A model generated the notes under the pieces. The model searched no databases and was not told the origin of the DNA. It saw only the letters and a list, made by a program, of their open reading frames with translations. Positions 17,046 through 30,506 of a stretch of 64,000 nucleotides of DNA are shown here, in pieces. Numbering within the stretch: the first letter of the stretch is position 1; each line of letters begins with the position of its first letter. Made by a program: the position numbers and the translations under genes. This stretch comes from Bordetella parapertussis (GTDB lineage Bacteria > Pseudomonadota > Gammaproteobacteria > Burkholderiales > Casimicrobiaceae): NCBI GenBank assembly GCA_943331295.2, contig CALQLA020000009.1:58477-122476 (forward strand). The letters are read 5' to 3'.

Positions 17046-18071
17046 ATGGCGCTGCTCGAGATCGAGGGCCTGACGGTCGAGTTCGGCACGGAGGCGGCGC
17101 CTTTCACGGCGGTCGACGGGGTCGACCTCACGCTCGACGCCGGCGAGGTGCTGGGCTGCGTCGGCGAATCGGGCTCCGGCAAGAGCGTGACGGCGCTGGC
17201 CGTCATGGGGCTGATCGACTTTCCGGGCCGCGTTCGCGCGAAGCGGATGACGTTCGACGGCCGCGACCTGCTCGCGCTGCCGGAGCGGGCGCGCCGCGCG
17301 ATCGTCGGCAAGGACATCGCGATGATCTTCCAGGATCCGCTCGCGAGCCTCAATCCCTGCTACACGGTCGCGTTCCAGCTGATGGAAACGCTGCGCATCC
17401 ACGAGGGCGGCGACGCGAAGGCGCGGCGCGCGCGGGCGCTGGCGCTGCTCCAGCAGGTCGAGATCCCGGATGCCGCGGCGCGGCTCGACGTGTACCCGCA
17501 CCAGCTCTCCGGGGGCATGGCGCAGCGGGTGATGATCGCCATGGCCATCGCCTGCAATCCGCGCCTCCTGATCGCCGACGAGCCCACCACCGCCCTCGAC
17601 GTCACGGTGCAGGCGCAGATCCTCGACCTGCTCGTCACGCTGCAGAAGGAGCGCGGGATGGCGCTGCTGCTGATCACGCACGACCTCGCGGTCGTCGCCG
17701 AGACCGCGCAGCGCGTCGCAGTGATGTATGCGGGGCAGCAGGTCGAGACCGGCGCGCTGCCGCAGATCTTCGCTGCGCCGCGGCACCCGTACACGCAGGC
17801 GCTGCTGGCCGCGCTGCCCGAGCACAATCTCGGCCGGCTGCGCCTGCAGGCGATTCCCGGCGTCGTGCCCGGCCAGCATGACCGGCCGGCCGGCTGCCTG
17901 CTGGCGCCGCGCTGCCGCTATGCGCTGCCGCGCTGCACGGCGACGCAGCCCGCGCTTGCCGGCGCGGACTTCGAGCGCGTGCGCTGCCACTTCCCGCTCG
18001 ACGCCTCGGGTCGGCCGACGGCGGGCTGGAAGGCGGACGACGCCCGCCCTGCGACGGCAGCCGCAGGATGA
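17046..18071 (+). CDS. dppD: Dipeptide ABC transporter ATP-binding protein DppD
   Basis: A 341-residue ATPase subunit. Walker A is GESGSGKSV (about 40-48), the Q-loop is [10 protein letters not shown], the signature is LSGGMAQRV (about 155) and Walker B is [12 protein letters not shown] (about 174-185). The oligopeptide-transporter C-terminal domain ([15 protein letters not shown]) carries Cys residues that in relatives bind an iron-sulfur cluster. It ends in a 4-bp ATGA overlap with dppF. Confidence 0.93.
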   Translation: MALLEIEGLTVEFGTEAAPFTAVDGVDLTLDAGEVLGCVGESGSGKSVTALAVMGLIDFPGRVRAKRMTFDGRDLLALPERARRAIVGKDIAMIFQDPLASLNPCYTVAFQLMETLRIHEGGDAKARRARALALLQQVEIPDAAARLDVYPHQLSGGMAQRVMIAMAIACNPRLLIADEPTTALDVTVQAQILDLLVTLQKERGMALLLITHDLAVVAETAQRVAVMYAGQQVETGALPQIFAAPRHPYTQALLAALPEHNLGRLRLQAIPGVVPGQHDRPAGCLLAPRCRYALPRCTATQPALAGADFERVRCHFPLDASGRPTAGWKADDARPATAAAG

Positions 18072-19054
18072 CCTCGCCCCTTCCCCCGCCGCTGCTCGAG
18101 GCACGCGCGCTGACGCGGCACTACTCGGTTTCCCGCGGGTTGTGGAAGCCGAAGGGGATCGTGCAGGCGCTGACCGGGGTGTCGTTCACGCTGGCGGCCG
18201 GGCGCACGCTGGCGATCGTCGGCGAATCGGGCTGCGGCAAGTCGACGCTGGCGCGGCAGGTGACGATGATCGAGCGCCCGACGTCCGGCGCGTTGCTGCT
18301 CGACGGCGCCGACGTCGCGCAGGCGGATGCGGCGGGCCGCAAGCGGCTGCGACCGCTGGTGCAGATGGTGTTCCAGAACCCGTATGCGTCGCTCAATCCG
18401 CGCAAGAAGGTCGGCACGCTGCTCGGCGAGCCGCTGGCGATCAACACCGCCCTGTCCGCCGACGCGCGGCGCGAGGCCGCCGCGGCGATGATGGCACGGG
18501 TGGGCCTGCGGCCCGAGCACTACCGCCGCTATCCCCACATGTTCTCGGGCGGCCAGCGGCAGCGGATCGCGATCGCCCGCGCGCTGATGCTGAAGCCGCG
18601 GCTGCTCGTCGCCGACGAACCGGTATCGGCGCTCGACGTGTCGATCCAGGCGCAGGTGCTGAACCTGCTGATGGACCTGCAGCAGGAGATGGGCGTCGCC
18701 TACCTCTTCATCTCGCACAACCTGCAGGTCGTGCGGCACATCGCGGATGATGTCGCCGTGATGTACCTCGGCCGCATCGTGGAGGAGGGCGCCAAGCCGG
18801 CGCTGTTCGCGCAGCCGATGCACCCGTACACGCGCGCGCTGCTCGCATCCACGCCGTCGCTCGACCCCGGCACGCGTCGCGCCCGGGGCCGGCTGCAGGG
18901 TGAGTTGCCGTCGCCGCTCGACCCGCCCCCGGGCTGCGCGTTCCACAAGCGCTGCCCCTATGCGATCCCGCGCTGCGCGGCCGAGATTCCCGAGCTGCGG
19001 CCCCTCGACGGCATTCGCGTCGCGTGCCACCGCGCCGGCGAACTCGAAACCTAG
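18068..19054 (+). CDS. dppF: Dipeptide ABC transporter ATP-binding protein DppF
   Basis: A 328-residue second ATPase that pairs with DppD. Walker A is GESGCGKST (about 53-61), the Q-loop is [15 protein letters not shown], the signature is FSGGQRQRI (about 160) and Walker B is [12 protein letters not shown]. The C-terminal Cys-containing domain ([15 protein letters not shown]) is present. Its ATG overlaps the dppD stop codon. It closes the five-gene operon; a 139-bp gap follows in which no clear terminator is seen. Confidence 0.93.
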   Translation: MTSPLPPPLLEARALTRHYSVSRGLWKPKGIVQALTGVSFTLAAGRTLAIVGESGCGKSTLARQVTMIERPTSGALLLDGADVAQADAAGRKRLRPLVQMVFQNPYASLNPRKKVGTLLGEPLAINTALSADARREAAAAMMARVGLRPEHYRRYPHMFSGGQRQRIAIARALMLKPRLLVADEPVSALDVSIQAQVLNLLMDLQQEMGVAYLFISHNLQVVRHIADDVAVMYLGRIVEEGAKPALFAQPMHPYTRALLASTPSLDPGTRRARGRLQGELPSPLDPPPGCAFHKRCPYAIPRCAAEIPELRPLDGIRVACHRAGELET

Positions 19055-19193
19055 GCGCGAATGAAGTGTCTGATCCCGGGAACCACCGCCGCCCGCACCA
19101 CGGTCGCCGCCGCCGCGGCATCCGTGGTTCAATGACTCGCCCCGGCCGCCTGCCCGTGACGCGGCCGCACCGATACCCGCTGGAGAAATGCGA

Positions 19194-20381
19194 ATGACCC
19201 CCGTCGATCAGATCAAGCACTGGCAGGCCGATTTCACCGATATCCGCCACGACCTCCACATGCACCCGGAGCTCGGGTTCGAGGAGCATCGCACCGCGCG
19301 CATCGTCACCGACGTCCTCGCCGCGCTCGGGATCGAGCATCACACCGGGATCGGCAGGACCGGCGTCGTCGGCGTCATCCGCGGCCGGCGCAACGACAGC
19401 GGCCGCGGCGTCGGGTTGCGCGCCGACATGGACGCGCTGCCGATGCAGGAGGAGAACGAGTTCGCGCACAAGTCGCGGCACGAGGGCCGGATGCACGGCT
19501 GCGGCCACGACGGCCACACGACGATGCTGCTCGCCGCCGCCCGCTACCTCAACGAGACGCGCAACTTCGACGGCACCGCGTACCTGATCTTCCAGCCCGG
19601 CGAGGAGGGCTATGCCGGCGCGAAGGCGATGATCCAGGACGGGCTGTTCGACCGCTTTCCGGCCGACGAGGTCTATGCGCTGCATAACTGGCCGGGGCTG
19701 CCCCCGGGGAAGATAGGGATCACGCCGGGGCCGGCAATGGCCGCGGCGGACCGCATCGAGATCCGCATCGACGGCCGCGGCGGCCACGGCGCGCATCCGC
19801 ATTCGGCGGTCGATCCGGTGCTGGTGGCCGGGCACATCATCACGGCCGCGCAGTCCATCGTGAGCCGCAACGTGAGCCCGATCGACACCGCCGTCGTCAG
19901 CCTGTGCTCGATGCAGGCAGGCAATCCCGGCGCGATGAGCGTCATCCCGTCGCACGCGACGCTGGTCGGTACCGTCCGGACGTTCCGCCCGGCCACGCAG
20001 GACTACATCGAGCGGCGGCTGAAAGAGATGATCCCGTCGATCGCCGCGGCCTTCGGCGCCACGGCGACGGTGAAGTACGAGCGGATCTATCCGGCGACGA
20101 TCAACCATGCGACGCAGGCCGTCTTCGCCGGCAACGTGGCCGCTTCGCTGGTCGGCGGCGACAACGTCGTCCGCGACCTCGATCCGTCGATGGGGTCGGA
20201 GGATTTCTCGTTCATGCTGCAGGCGAAGCCCGGCGCCTTCGCGCGGCTGGGGCAGGGCGGCATGGAAGGAGGCTGCTTCCTGCACAACAGCCGGTATGAC
20301 TTCAACGACGCGGTGATTCCGCTCGGCGCCGGCTACCTGGCGGCGCTGGCCGAGCAGGCGATGCCGCTCCGCGGGGCCTGA
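19194..20381 (+). CDS. M20D amidohydrolase (hippurate hydrolase/IAA-amino acid hydrolase group)
   Basis: About 395 residues of the M20 peptidase family, subfamily D, which removes acyl groups from amino acids. Metal ligands are visible: the HMHPELGFEEH opening, the MHGCGHDGHT block with the conserved Cys and His residues, the GEEGYAGA acid pair, and a late MGSEDFSFM block. The small dimerisation domain lies between (GGHGAHPH). Two in-frame ATGs are six bases apart. The GGAGA ribosome site sits seven bases from the second (19194) and only about one base from the first (19188), so the second is preferred. It follows the dpp operon in the same direction and could act on imported acyl-peptides; this link is inferred. 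Confidence 0.9.
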   Translation: MTPVDQIKHWQADFTDIRHDLHMHPELGFEEHRTARIVTDVLAALGIEHHTGIGRTGVVGVIRGRRNDSGRGVGLRADMDALPMQEENEFAHKSRHEGRMHGCGHDGHTTMLLAAARYLNETRNFDGTAYLIFQPGEEGYAGAKAMIQDGLFDRFPADEVYALHNWPGLPPGKIGITPGPAMAAADRIEIRIDGRGGHGAHPHSAVDPVLVAGHIITAAQSIVSRNVSPIDTAVVSLCSMQAGNPGAMSVIPSHATLVGTVRTFRPATQDYIERRLKEMIPSIAAAFGATATVKYERIYPATINHATQAVFAGNVAASLVGGDNVVRDLDPSMGSEDFSFMLQAKPGAFARLGQGGMEGGCFLHNSRYDFNDAVIPLGAGYLAALAEQAMPLRGA

Positions 20382-20448
20382 CGCGCGCTGCCTGTGCAGT
20401 CAGCAAGGCGCCGGCACCGATGCCGTCTACACCAACAGGAGACTGATC

Positions 20449-20832
20449 ATGCGCAAGACACTTTATGCCGCCGCCGTGCTGCTGCTGGCCGGGTGCCAGA
20501 CCTGGGGCCCGACCTGGAGCGAGGTCACGGGCGCCCGCTACACCCGCGCGACGATGAACCGGTATCCCGCGATCATCGAGCACATCGACGGCAACGGCGC
20601 GTTCGCGCAGAACCCGATCAAGATCGAGCCGGGCAAGCACGAGGTCACGGTGCAGGGCCCGACGCCGCAGCGCCCGGGCGGCTCGCTGCTGATCGCGTTC
20701 ACGCTCGATGCCGAGCCGTGCAAGCGCTACTACATCAATGCGCAGTACGAGAACCCGGTGATGAACAACTTCACGCCGGTCATCGATTTCGTCGAGGACA
20801 TCGCAGGCTGCAAGGTGCCGGCGAAGCCCTAG
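20449..20832 (+). CDS. Small putative lipoprotein
   Basis: A 127-residue protein with a lipoprotein signal: MRKTLYAAAVLLLAGC gives a lipobox LLAGC with the modified Cys at 16. The mature part is predicted to be beta-rich (PIKIEPGKHEVTVQGP; ITF-like strands) and has two more Cys residues (CKRYYINAQYE and a late AGCKVP). This resembles small outer-membrane-anchored proteins with a PEGA-like strand pattern. AGGAGA precedes the ATG at a good distance. It stands alone between the amidohydrolase and smc. Function is not recognised. Confidence 0.75.
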   Translation: MRKTLYAAAVLLLAGCQTWGPTWSEVTGARYTRATMNRYPAIIEHIDGNGAFAQNPIKIEPGKHEVTVQGPTPQRPGGSLLIAFTLDAEPCKRYYINAQYENPVMNNFTPVIDFVEDIAGCKVPAKP

Positions 20833-20873
20833 CGAGGCGGCGCATCGGGGGCCGCCCGGGAGCCCGGATCGGC

Positions 20874-20879
20874 TATAAT
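20874..20879 (+). promoter_or_regulatory. -10 element upstream of smc
   Basis: A perfect TATAAT in the GGCTATAATCC context typical of betaproteobacterial promoters lies 137 bp before the smc start. The -35 region is weak. It is the only AT-rich stretch in this 183-bp gap. Confidence 0.5.
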
Positions 20880-21015
20880 CCAAGGCTGTGGTTGCACGGC
20901 CCGGGCACCTCGCCGGGCGGCTGGCCACCCGCGGCGTCGGCGGGCGCCGGCAGGCCCGCCTTGTTCCGCGAATCCGGCCTTTTCCGTCCACGCTTCCCGA
21001 CCGCAGAACGTCCCT

Positions 21016-24000
21016 GTGCGCCTCACCCAGATCAAACTCTCCGGGTTCAAATCGTTCGTCGACCCGACCTCGATCGGCACGCCCGGCCAGCTCGTAGGCA
21101 TCGTCGGGCCCAACGGCTGCGGCAAGTCGAACGTCATCGACGCCGTCCGCTGGGTGCTGGGCGAATCGAAGGCGTCGGCACTGCGCGGCGAGTCGATGCA
21201 GGACGTCATTTTCAACGGCGCCGGCGACCGCAAGGCGGTGGGTCGCGCGTCGGTCGAGCTCGCGTTCGACAACAGCCTGGGCCGCATCGGCGGGCAGTGG
21301 GGCCAGTACGCCGAGTTGTCGATCAAGCGGGTGCTGACGCGCGACGGCGATTCGTCCTACTACATCAACAACATCCCGGTCCGCCGCCGCGACATCCACG
21401 ACCTCTTCCTCGGCACGGGCCTGGGCCCCCGCGCCTACGCGATCATCGAGCAGGGCATGATCTCGCGCGTGATCGAGGCGAAGCCCGAGGAGCTGCGGAT
21501 CTTCCTGGAGGAGGCGGCCGGCGTCTCCAAGTACAAGGAGCGGCGCAAGGAAACCGAGAGCCGGATCGCCGACACGCGCAAGAACCTGTCGCGGGTCGAG
21601 GACATCCGGCTGGAGCTCGGCGCGCAGCTCAGCCGGCTCGAGGCGCAGGCGAAGGTCGCCGCGGAGTACCGCGACTTCGAGGCGCGGCTGAAGGAAGCGC
21701 AGCACATGCTGTGGTTCTCGAAGCAGCAGGACGCGGCCCGCGCGCGGGAGCGCTGCTCGACCGAGATCGCCGGCCTCACGGTGGCGTTCGAGAGCCTGCA
21801 GGCGGAGCTGCGCGGCAGCGAGTCGAAGCTCGAGACGCTGCGCAGCGATCACTATGCCGCCGGCGACGCGATGCACGAGAAGCAGGCGGCGTTCTACGCG
21901 ACGAACGCCGAGGTGACGCGGCTCGAGCAGCAGCTCTCGTTCGCGCGCGAGAGCGAATCCCGCCTCTCCCAGCAGGTCGCCCAGATCACCGAGCAGCTGG
22001 CGGCGCTGGCCGCGCAGGAGGAGGCGCTGGCCGACGATCGCGTCGCCGCGGAGATGGCGCTCGAAGCGGCGCTGGCCGCGCGCGAGGCCGCCGCCGTCGA
22101 GGAGTCCACCGCGGCAGCCGCGCTGCCGGCGCTCGAGGAGGCCGTGCGGCAGGCCGCCGCCACCGCGGCGGAAATCCAGCAGCAGATCGCGCTGACCGAG
22201 CAGGCGATTCGCGTCGCCGAGACCAGGCGCGAGAACAGCGCGCGCGTGCTCGCGCAGCTCGCGCAGCGCAGGGAGCGCCTGGAGACGGAGCTCGCGAGCC
22301 TCCCGCCGCCCGATTCCGACGCGGTGCGCGAGGTCGAGGAGCAGCTGGCGCAGGAGACCGAGGACCTCGCCGCGAAGGAGGCGGCGCTCAATGCGCTGCG
22401 CGAGAACGTCCAGGCGCTGCAGGCGCGGCAGCGCGAGGCGAGCGAGGCGTCGCAGCAGGCGAACCGCCGGCACGGCGAGCTCGAGGCGCGGGCGCAGGCA
22501 CTCTCCGCGCTGCAGGCGAAGATCGGGCAGAACAAGGACAACGCGGCGTGGCTGGAGGCCAAGGGCCTCTCCCGCGCGCACCGGCTGTGGCAGGGACTCG
22601 ACATCGAGCCGGGCTGGGAGGACGCGCTGGAGGCCGTGCTGCGCGAGCGGCTCAACGCGGTGGAGATCGATCGCCTCGACGCGACGCTCGAGTGGCTCGA
22701 TGCGGCGAACTCGCCGCCGGGCCGGCTGGTGCTGTACGCGCCCGAGGCCGGCGGTGCCCCGGCGGCCGCCGACCGGGCGGACGACACGCTGCTGTCGAAG
22801 GTGCGCTCCGGGCGGCCGGAGATCGCCCGTCTGCTCGCGGACTGGCTGCAGGGGGTGCGCTGCCGCCCGGCCGTGGCCGAGGCGCTCGCCGCCCGCGGCG
22901 CCCTCGGTGTCGGCGAAGCATTCGTCACGCCGCAGGGCCACGTCGTCAGCACGCAGGCGATCGGCTTTTTCGCGCCCGACAGCGAACTGCACGGCGTGCT
23001 CGCGCGGCAGCGCGAACTGGCGGAACTCGCGCAGGCCATCGCGATCGCCGAAGAGGTCGCCGCCGAGGCCCGGGAAGCGCTGGCCCTCGTCGTCAGCGAG
23101 CTCGACGACGCGCAGCGGCGGCTCCACGCCGAGAGCCTCGCCTTCACGTCGCAGCAGCGGCGCTGCCACGACCTCGAGCTGGAGCTGATGCAGCTGCAGC
23201 AGGCGGCCGAGGCGGCGATGCGCCGGCGCACGCAGATCACGCAGGACCTGGCCGACCTCGCCGCGCAGGAAGCCGCCGAGCGGGAGCGCGGGGAGGCCGT
23301 GGCTGCCGAGCGGGCCGACGCCCAGTCGCGGCTGCACGACGAGATCGCCGGCCGCGATGCCGTGCGGCATGCCCGCAACGAAGCCGACGTGGCAATGGCG
23401 CGCGGGCGCGAACGTGTCCGGGTGGCCGAGCGCGCCGCGCAGGAAGCCGTGTTCGGCGAGCGCACCTGCCGCGACCGCCTGGCCGAAATGGGGCGCCGCC
23501 GCGAGGCGCTGGCCGCCCAGGCGGCGCAGCAGCAGGGGTTGCTGTCGCAGCTGGGGTCCGAGCGTGCCGCGATCGACTGGACGCCGGTGGAGGAGGCGCT
23601 GCAGCGCGAGCTCGCCGCCCGCGGCGCGGCCGAGCAGGCGCTCGCGACGGCGCGCGACCGCCTCGAAAGCCTGGGCGCCGAGCTCCGCGCCGCGGAAGAA
23701 AACCGGATGACCGTCGAGCAGCGGCTCGACCCGGCCCGGGCACGGATCGAGGAAATGCGCCTCAAGGAACAGGCGGCAGTTCTCCTCGAGCAGCAGTTCG
23801 TCGAGCAACTGGCGGCGGCGCAGGCCGACCTGGTCGGGCTGCCGGCCCAACTCAAGGCCTGGGGCAGCAAGGCGACGCTGGCCGGCGAGATCGAGCGGCT
23901 GCAGCAGGCGATCGTGGAACTGGGGGCGGTGAACCTTGCCGCGCTCGACGAGCTCACCGTCGCGCACCAGCGCAAGCTCTACCTCGACACGCAGGCGGCC

Positions 24001-24543
24001 GACCTGACCGAGGCGCTGACCACGCTGGAAAGCGCGATCCGGGAGATCGACAAGGAGTCGCGCCAGCTGCTGCAACTCACGTTCGACACCGTCAACGAGA
24101 ATTTCTCGAAGCTCTTCCCCACGCTCTTCGGCGGCGGCCAGGCACGGCTCGTGCTGACCGGCGAGGAGGTGCTCGACTCCGGCGTGCAGGTGATCGCCCA
24201 GCCGCCGGGAAAGCGCAACACGTCGATCCACCTGCTGTCCGGCGGCGAGAAGGCGCTGACTGCGATCTCGCTGGTGTTCGCGCTGTTCCAGATCAACCCG
24301 GCGCCGTTCTGCCTGCTCGATGAAGTCGACGCCCCGCTCGACGACCCGAACACGGATCGCTTCTGCCGGATGGTGAAGACGATGTCCGCGCAGACGCAGT
24401 TCCTGTTCATCTCGCACAACAAGATCACCATGGAAATGGCGAACCAGCTGGTGGGCATCACGATGCCCGAGCCCGGCATGTCGCGCGTCGTGGCGGTCGA
24501 CATCGAGGAAGCGCTGCAGATTGCCACCGCCGGCGCCGGCTGA
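21016..24543 (+). CDS. smc: Chromosome segregation ATPase SMC
   Basis: A 1175-residue condensin subunit that organises and segregates the chromosome. The N-terminal ATPase head opens MRLTQIKLSGFKSFVDP and holds Walker A GPNGCGKSN near 33-41. Long Ala/Glu/Arg-rich coiled coils (about 165-500 and 670-1000) flank a hinge near 505-650. The C-terminal head carries the signature LLSGGEKALTAISL near 1075 and Walker B FCLLDEVDAPLDD. The start is GTG at 21016. It is followed by zipA and ligA, a gene order known in betaproteobacteria. Partner genes scpA and scpB are not in the window. Confidence 0.95.
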   Translation: MRLTQIKLSGFKSFVDPTSIGTPGQLVGIVGPNGCGKSNVIDAVRWVLGESKASALRGESMQDVIFNGAGDRKAVGRASVELAFDNSLGRIGGQWGQYAELSIKRVLTRDGDSSYYINNIPVRRRDIHDLFLGTGLGPRAYAIIEQGMISRVIEAKPEELRIFLEEAAGVSKYKERRKETESRIADTRKNLSRVEDIRLELGAQLSRLEAQAKVAAEYRDFEARLKEAQHMLWFSKQQDAARARERCSTEIAGLTVAFESLQAELRGSESKLETLRSDHYAAGDAMHEKQAAFYATNAEVTRLEQQLSFARESESRLSQQVAQITEQLAALAAQEEALADDRVAAEMALEAALAAREAAAVEESTAAAALPALEEAVRQAAATAAEIQQQIALTEQAIRVAETRRENSARVLAQLAQRRERLETELASLPPPDSDAVREVEEQLAQETEDLAAKEAALNALRENVQALQARQREASEASQQANRRHGELEARAQALSALQAKIGQNKDNAAWLEAKGLSRAHRLWQGLDIEPGWEDALEAVLRERLNAVEIDRLDATLEWLDAANSPPGRLVLYAPEAGGAPAAADRADDTLLSKVRSGRPEIARLLADWLQGVRCRPAVAEALAARGALGVGEAFVTPQGHVVSTQAIGFFAPDSELHGVLARQRELAELAQAIAIAEEVAAEAREALALVVSELDDAQRRLHAESLAFTSQQRRCHDLELELMQLQQAAEAAMRRRTQITQDLADLAAQEAAERERGEAVAAERADAQSRLHDEIAGRDAVRHARNEADVAMARGRERVRVAERAAQEAVFGERTCRDRLAEMGRRREALAAQAAQQQGLLSQLGSERAAIDWTPVEEALQRELAARGAAEQALATARDRLESLGAELRAAEENRMTVEQRLDPARARIEEMRLKEQAAVLLEQQFVEQLAAAQADLVGLPAQLKAWGSKATLAGEIERLQQAIVELGAVNLAALDELTVAHQRKLYLDTQAADLTEALTTLESAIREIDKESRQLLQLTFDTVNENFSKLFPTLFGGGQARLVLTGEEVLDSGVQVIAQPPGKRNTSIHLLSGGEKALTAISLVFALFQINPAPFCLLDEVDAPLDDPNTDRFCRMVKTMSAQTQFLFISHNKITMEMANQLVGITMPEPGMSRVVAVDIEEALQIATAGAG

Positions 24544-24690
24544 CCGCGGCGGCGCCGGCGCGCGCGCTGCAATGGGCCCGAACCCCGGCGTTTTCGGCTT
24601 CGCGCGTTATAATCGGCACCAGTCGCGCGCGGGGCGCCATGCCGCGCGCGCAGGTCACCGTGATCAGGGTAGCGGCATCCAGGCCAAGGC

Positions 24691-28030
<3,340 letters not shown>

Positions 28031-28051
28031 CACCGAGGGAACGCGAATACG

Positions 28052-28933
28052 ATGCGCAAGATAACGAAGGCTGTTTTTCCGGTGGCGGGGCTGGGCAGCC
28101 GCTTCCTGCCGGTCACCAAGGCGAGCCCGAAGGAAATGCTGCCGATCGTCGACAAGCCGCTGATCCAGTACGCGGTCGAGGAGGCCGCGGCGGCGGGCAT
28201 CACCGACATGGTGTTCATCACCGGCCGCAACAAGCGCGCGATCGAGGATCACTTCGACAAGGCCTACGAGCTCGAAACCGAACTCGCGCTGCGCAACAAG
28301 ATCGAGCTGCTGGAAATGGTTCAGTCGGCGGCGCCGCCCGGCGTCAACTGCATCTACATCCGGCAGACCGAGGCGCTGGGACTGGGCCACGCGGTCCTGT
28401 GCGCGGCGCCGGTGATCGGCGACGAGCCGTTCGCGGTGCTGCTCGCCGACGACCTGATCGACGCGACCGTGCCGGTGATTCGCCAGATGACCGAACTCGC
28501 GTGCCGCGAGGACTGCGCCGTGATCGGCGTGATGCCGGTGGACGCGTCCGAGACGGGCAGCTACGGGATCGTCGAGACCGGGCCGATGTCCGGTCGCGCC
28601 GCGAAGATCACGCGGATGGTCGAGAAGCCGAAGCCGGGCACGACGACGTCGACGCTCGCCGTCGTCGGCCGCTACGTGCTGACGCCGCGGCTGTTCCACC
28701 ACCTGCGCACGATGCCAGCGGGTGCCGGCGGCGAGATCCAGCTGACCGACGGCATCGCCCGGCTGCTCGAAGAGGAGCGCGTGCTGGCCTACGAGTTCGA
28801 GGGCCGCCGCTACGACTGCGGCAGCAAGCTGGGGTACGTCGAGGCCACGGTCGACTACGGGTTGAAGCACCCGGAGCTCGCGGAGCCGTTCGGCGCGTTC
28901 ATGCGGCGGCGCTGCAAGCAGTTCCGGGAATGA
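28052..28933 (+). CDS. galU: UTP-glucose-1-phosphate uridylyltransferase
   Basis: A 293-residue nucleotidyltransferase that makes UDP-glucose for envelope polysaccharides. The signature [20 protein letters not shown] lies at 9-28 and [14 protein letters not shown] follows. The LLADDLIDA metal site is near 130 and VEKPKPG is near 190. GAGGGAA precedes the ATG. Its stop codon overlaps the oxyR start (ATGA), so the two are translationally coupled. Confidence 0.94.
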   Translation: MRKITKAVFPVAGLGSRFLPVTKASPKEMLPIVDKPLIQYAVEEAAAAGITDMVFITGRNKRAIEDHFDKAYELETELALRNKIELLEMVQSAAPPGVNCIYIRQTEALGLGHAVLCAAPVIGDEPFAVLLADDLIDATVPVIRQMTELACREDCAVIGVMPVDASETGSYGIVETGPMSGRAAKITRMVEKPKPGTTTSTLAVVGRYVLTPRLFHHLRTMPAGAGGEIQLTDGIARLLEEERVLAYEFEGRRYDCGSKLGYVEATVDYGLKHPELAEPFGAFMRRRCKQFRE

Positions 28934-29865
28934 CGTTCACCGAGTTGCGCTACCTGGTGGCGGTCGCCAACGAACGGAGCTTCGGCCGGGCGGCGCAGAA
29001 GTGTTTCGTCAGCCAGCCCGCGCTGTCGGTGGCGATCCAGAAGCTGGAGGAGGAGCTCGGCACGCGGCTGTTCGAGCGCGGCAAGAGCGAGGTGACGGTC
29101 ACGCCGGTCGGCGAGCGCGTCGTCGAGCAGGCGCAGCGGGTGCTGGAGGAAATGGCGCGCGTGCACGAGATCGCGCAGGCGGATCGCAACCCGCTGTCGG
29201 GCCCGCTCAAGCTGGGGATCATCTACACGGTGGCGCCGTACCTGCTGCCGGACCTCATACCGGCGCTGCGCGAACTCGCGCCCCAGATGCCGCTCGACCT
29301 CGAGGAGAATCTCACCGAGAACCTCGAGGCGGCGCTGAAGGCCGGGCGCATCGACGCCGCTATCGTCGCGCTCCCGTTCGACCTGCCGGGCGCGGTCACC
29401 GAGCTGCTGTACGAGGAGCCCTTCCAGGTGGTGGTGCCGCTCGACCACAAGTGGGCCCGGCGGGCGTCGATCCATCCGTCCGAGCTCGCCGCGGAACACA
29501 CGATACTGCTCAACGTCGGCCACTGCTTCCGCGACCAGGTGCTGGACGGCTGCCCGGAACTCAACCGCGCGGGATCCCACGTGACGCGGACCAACTCGCT
29601 GGAGACGGTTCGCAACATGGTGGCGTCGGGACTCGGCATCTCGGTGCTGCCGCGCGACGCGCTGACGCCGAAGTATCACAGCCGCCTCGTGGTGCCGGTG
29701 CCGTTCGCACGCCCCGTGCCGTCGCGCCTGATTGCAGTCGCCAGCCGCAAGCGGTTCCCGCGGCCGGAAGCGGTGGCGGCGGTTCGTGCCGCCGTCGCCA
29801 TGTGCCGCACGCCCGCGACGCCCCGCGCGCCCCACGCGCCCCGCGCCAAGTCGGGCACGCGCTGA
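28930..29865 (+). CDS. oxyR: OxyR-type hydrogen peroxide-sensing LysR regulator
   Basis: A 311-residue LysR-family activator. The N-terminal winged helix-turn-helix ([20 protein letters not shown]) binds DNA; the effector domain starts near 90. The redox cysteines fall exactly at C199 (NVGHCFRDQ) and C208 (LDGCPEL), the numbering of E. coli OxyR, so peroxide-driven disulfide formation is expected. The C-terminus has an added Arg/Pro/Ala-rich tail (about 295-311). The ATG overlaps the galU stop, an unusual partner for oxyR. Confidence 0.9.
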   Translation: MTFTELRYLVAVANERSFGRAAQKCFVSQPALSVAIQKLEEELGTRLFERGKSEVTVTPVGERVVEQAQRVLEEMARVHEIAQADRNPLSGPLKLGIIYTVAPYLLPDLIPALRELAPQMPLDLEENLTENLEAALKAGRIDAAIVALPFDLPGAVTELLYEEPFQVVVPLDHKWARRASIHPSELAAEHTILLNVGHCFRDQVLDGCPELNRAGSHVTRTNSLETVRNMVASGLGISVLPRDALTPKYHSRLVVPVPFARPVPSRLIAVASRKRFPRPEAVAAVRAAVAMCRTPATPRAPHAPRAKSGTR

Positions 29866-30143
29866 CGCCGGCCGTGCGCCGCACCGGCGGCGCGCGCGGA
29901 TCGCGACCGCGGCAACGGGCGGGCTTGCGCCTCGACACCGTTGGATGCGGCATGCGGGTGTAACCTGTGGGCACGATGGGACATCGACGCAGCATTTCGG
30001 CCGGTGCGCAATTCGCCGCGCGCAATCGCGAGTGTTGCCGCGCGCCGTGCGGGATCGAGGCGTGAGCGCCGCGCCGTGCCGGCGGTCAGCGCGCCGCGCG
30101 TCAGTGGGGCGTCGCGTGTCCGGACTGCGGACTTTGCCAGCGC

Positions 30144-30180
30144 AAAAAAAGAAGGGGTTGCCCATTCAGGACAACCCCTT
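30144..30180 (-). terminator. Rho-independent terminator of tRNA-Val
   Basis: On the minus strand AAGGGGTTG and CAACCCCTT pair around an 11-base loop, followed by C and seven T residues (the A-run at 30144-30150). It starts 9 bp past the tRNA 3' end. The remaining gene-less sequence from 29866 to 30143 shows no gene or repeat I can support. Confidence 0.9.
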
Positions 30181-30188
30181 GATTCGCA

Positions 30189-30263
30189 TGGTGGGCGATA
30201 CTGGTTTCGAACCAGCGACCCCTGCCGTGTGAAGGCAGTGCTCTACCACTGAGCTAACCGCCC
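30189..30263 (-). tRNA. tRNA-Val (CAC anticodon)
   Basis: A 75-nt cloverleaf on the minus strand with acceptor GGGCGGT/ATCGCCC, discriminator A and encoded CCA. The anticodon stem CTGCC/GGCAG encloses TTCACAC, giving anticodon CAC, reading GTG, the favoured Val codon of a GC-rich genome. D- and T-arms are canonical. Confidence 0.95.
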
Positions 30264-30286
30264 CGCGAACCCAGACAGGAGCGAGC

Positions 30287-30316
30287 ATTTAACCATAGCG
30301 CCCGGAGCAGGGTCAA
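30287..30316 (-). promoter_or_regulatory. Promoter of tRNA-Val
   Basis: On the minus strand TTGACC (30316-30311), an 18-bp spacer and TTAAAT (30292-30287) lie 24 bp before the tRNA. The region 30264-30506 also separates this unit from the divergent ATP-grasp operon and has no other gene. Confidence 0.6.
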
Positions 30317-30506
30317 ACGGCCAGAAATGTGTTGTATATGGTTGTCCAAGACATATCACGCACCAAATGGGTGCCGACTGCGATCCGTTTTGTTGCATTT
30401 GTCCCGGGCGCCGTAGCTCTCCCGGTGTAAGTGGCCCGTCGCAAAGGGGTTTGTCCGGATGGCCCGGCGCTTGCTTGATACTGCAAACGAACCACTGAAA
30501 ACGAAC

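Noticed and set aside
20302..24417. A 1371-codon open frame antisense to smc
   Set aside because: It is a by-product of GC-rich codon bias opposite a real gene. It has Arg/Leu/Gly-rich sequence with no domain, and smc on the other strand is complete.
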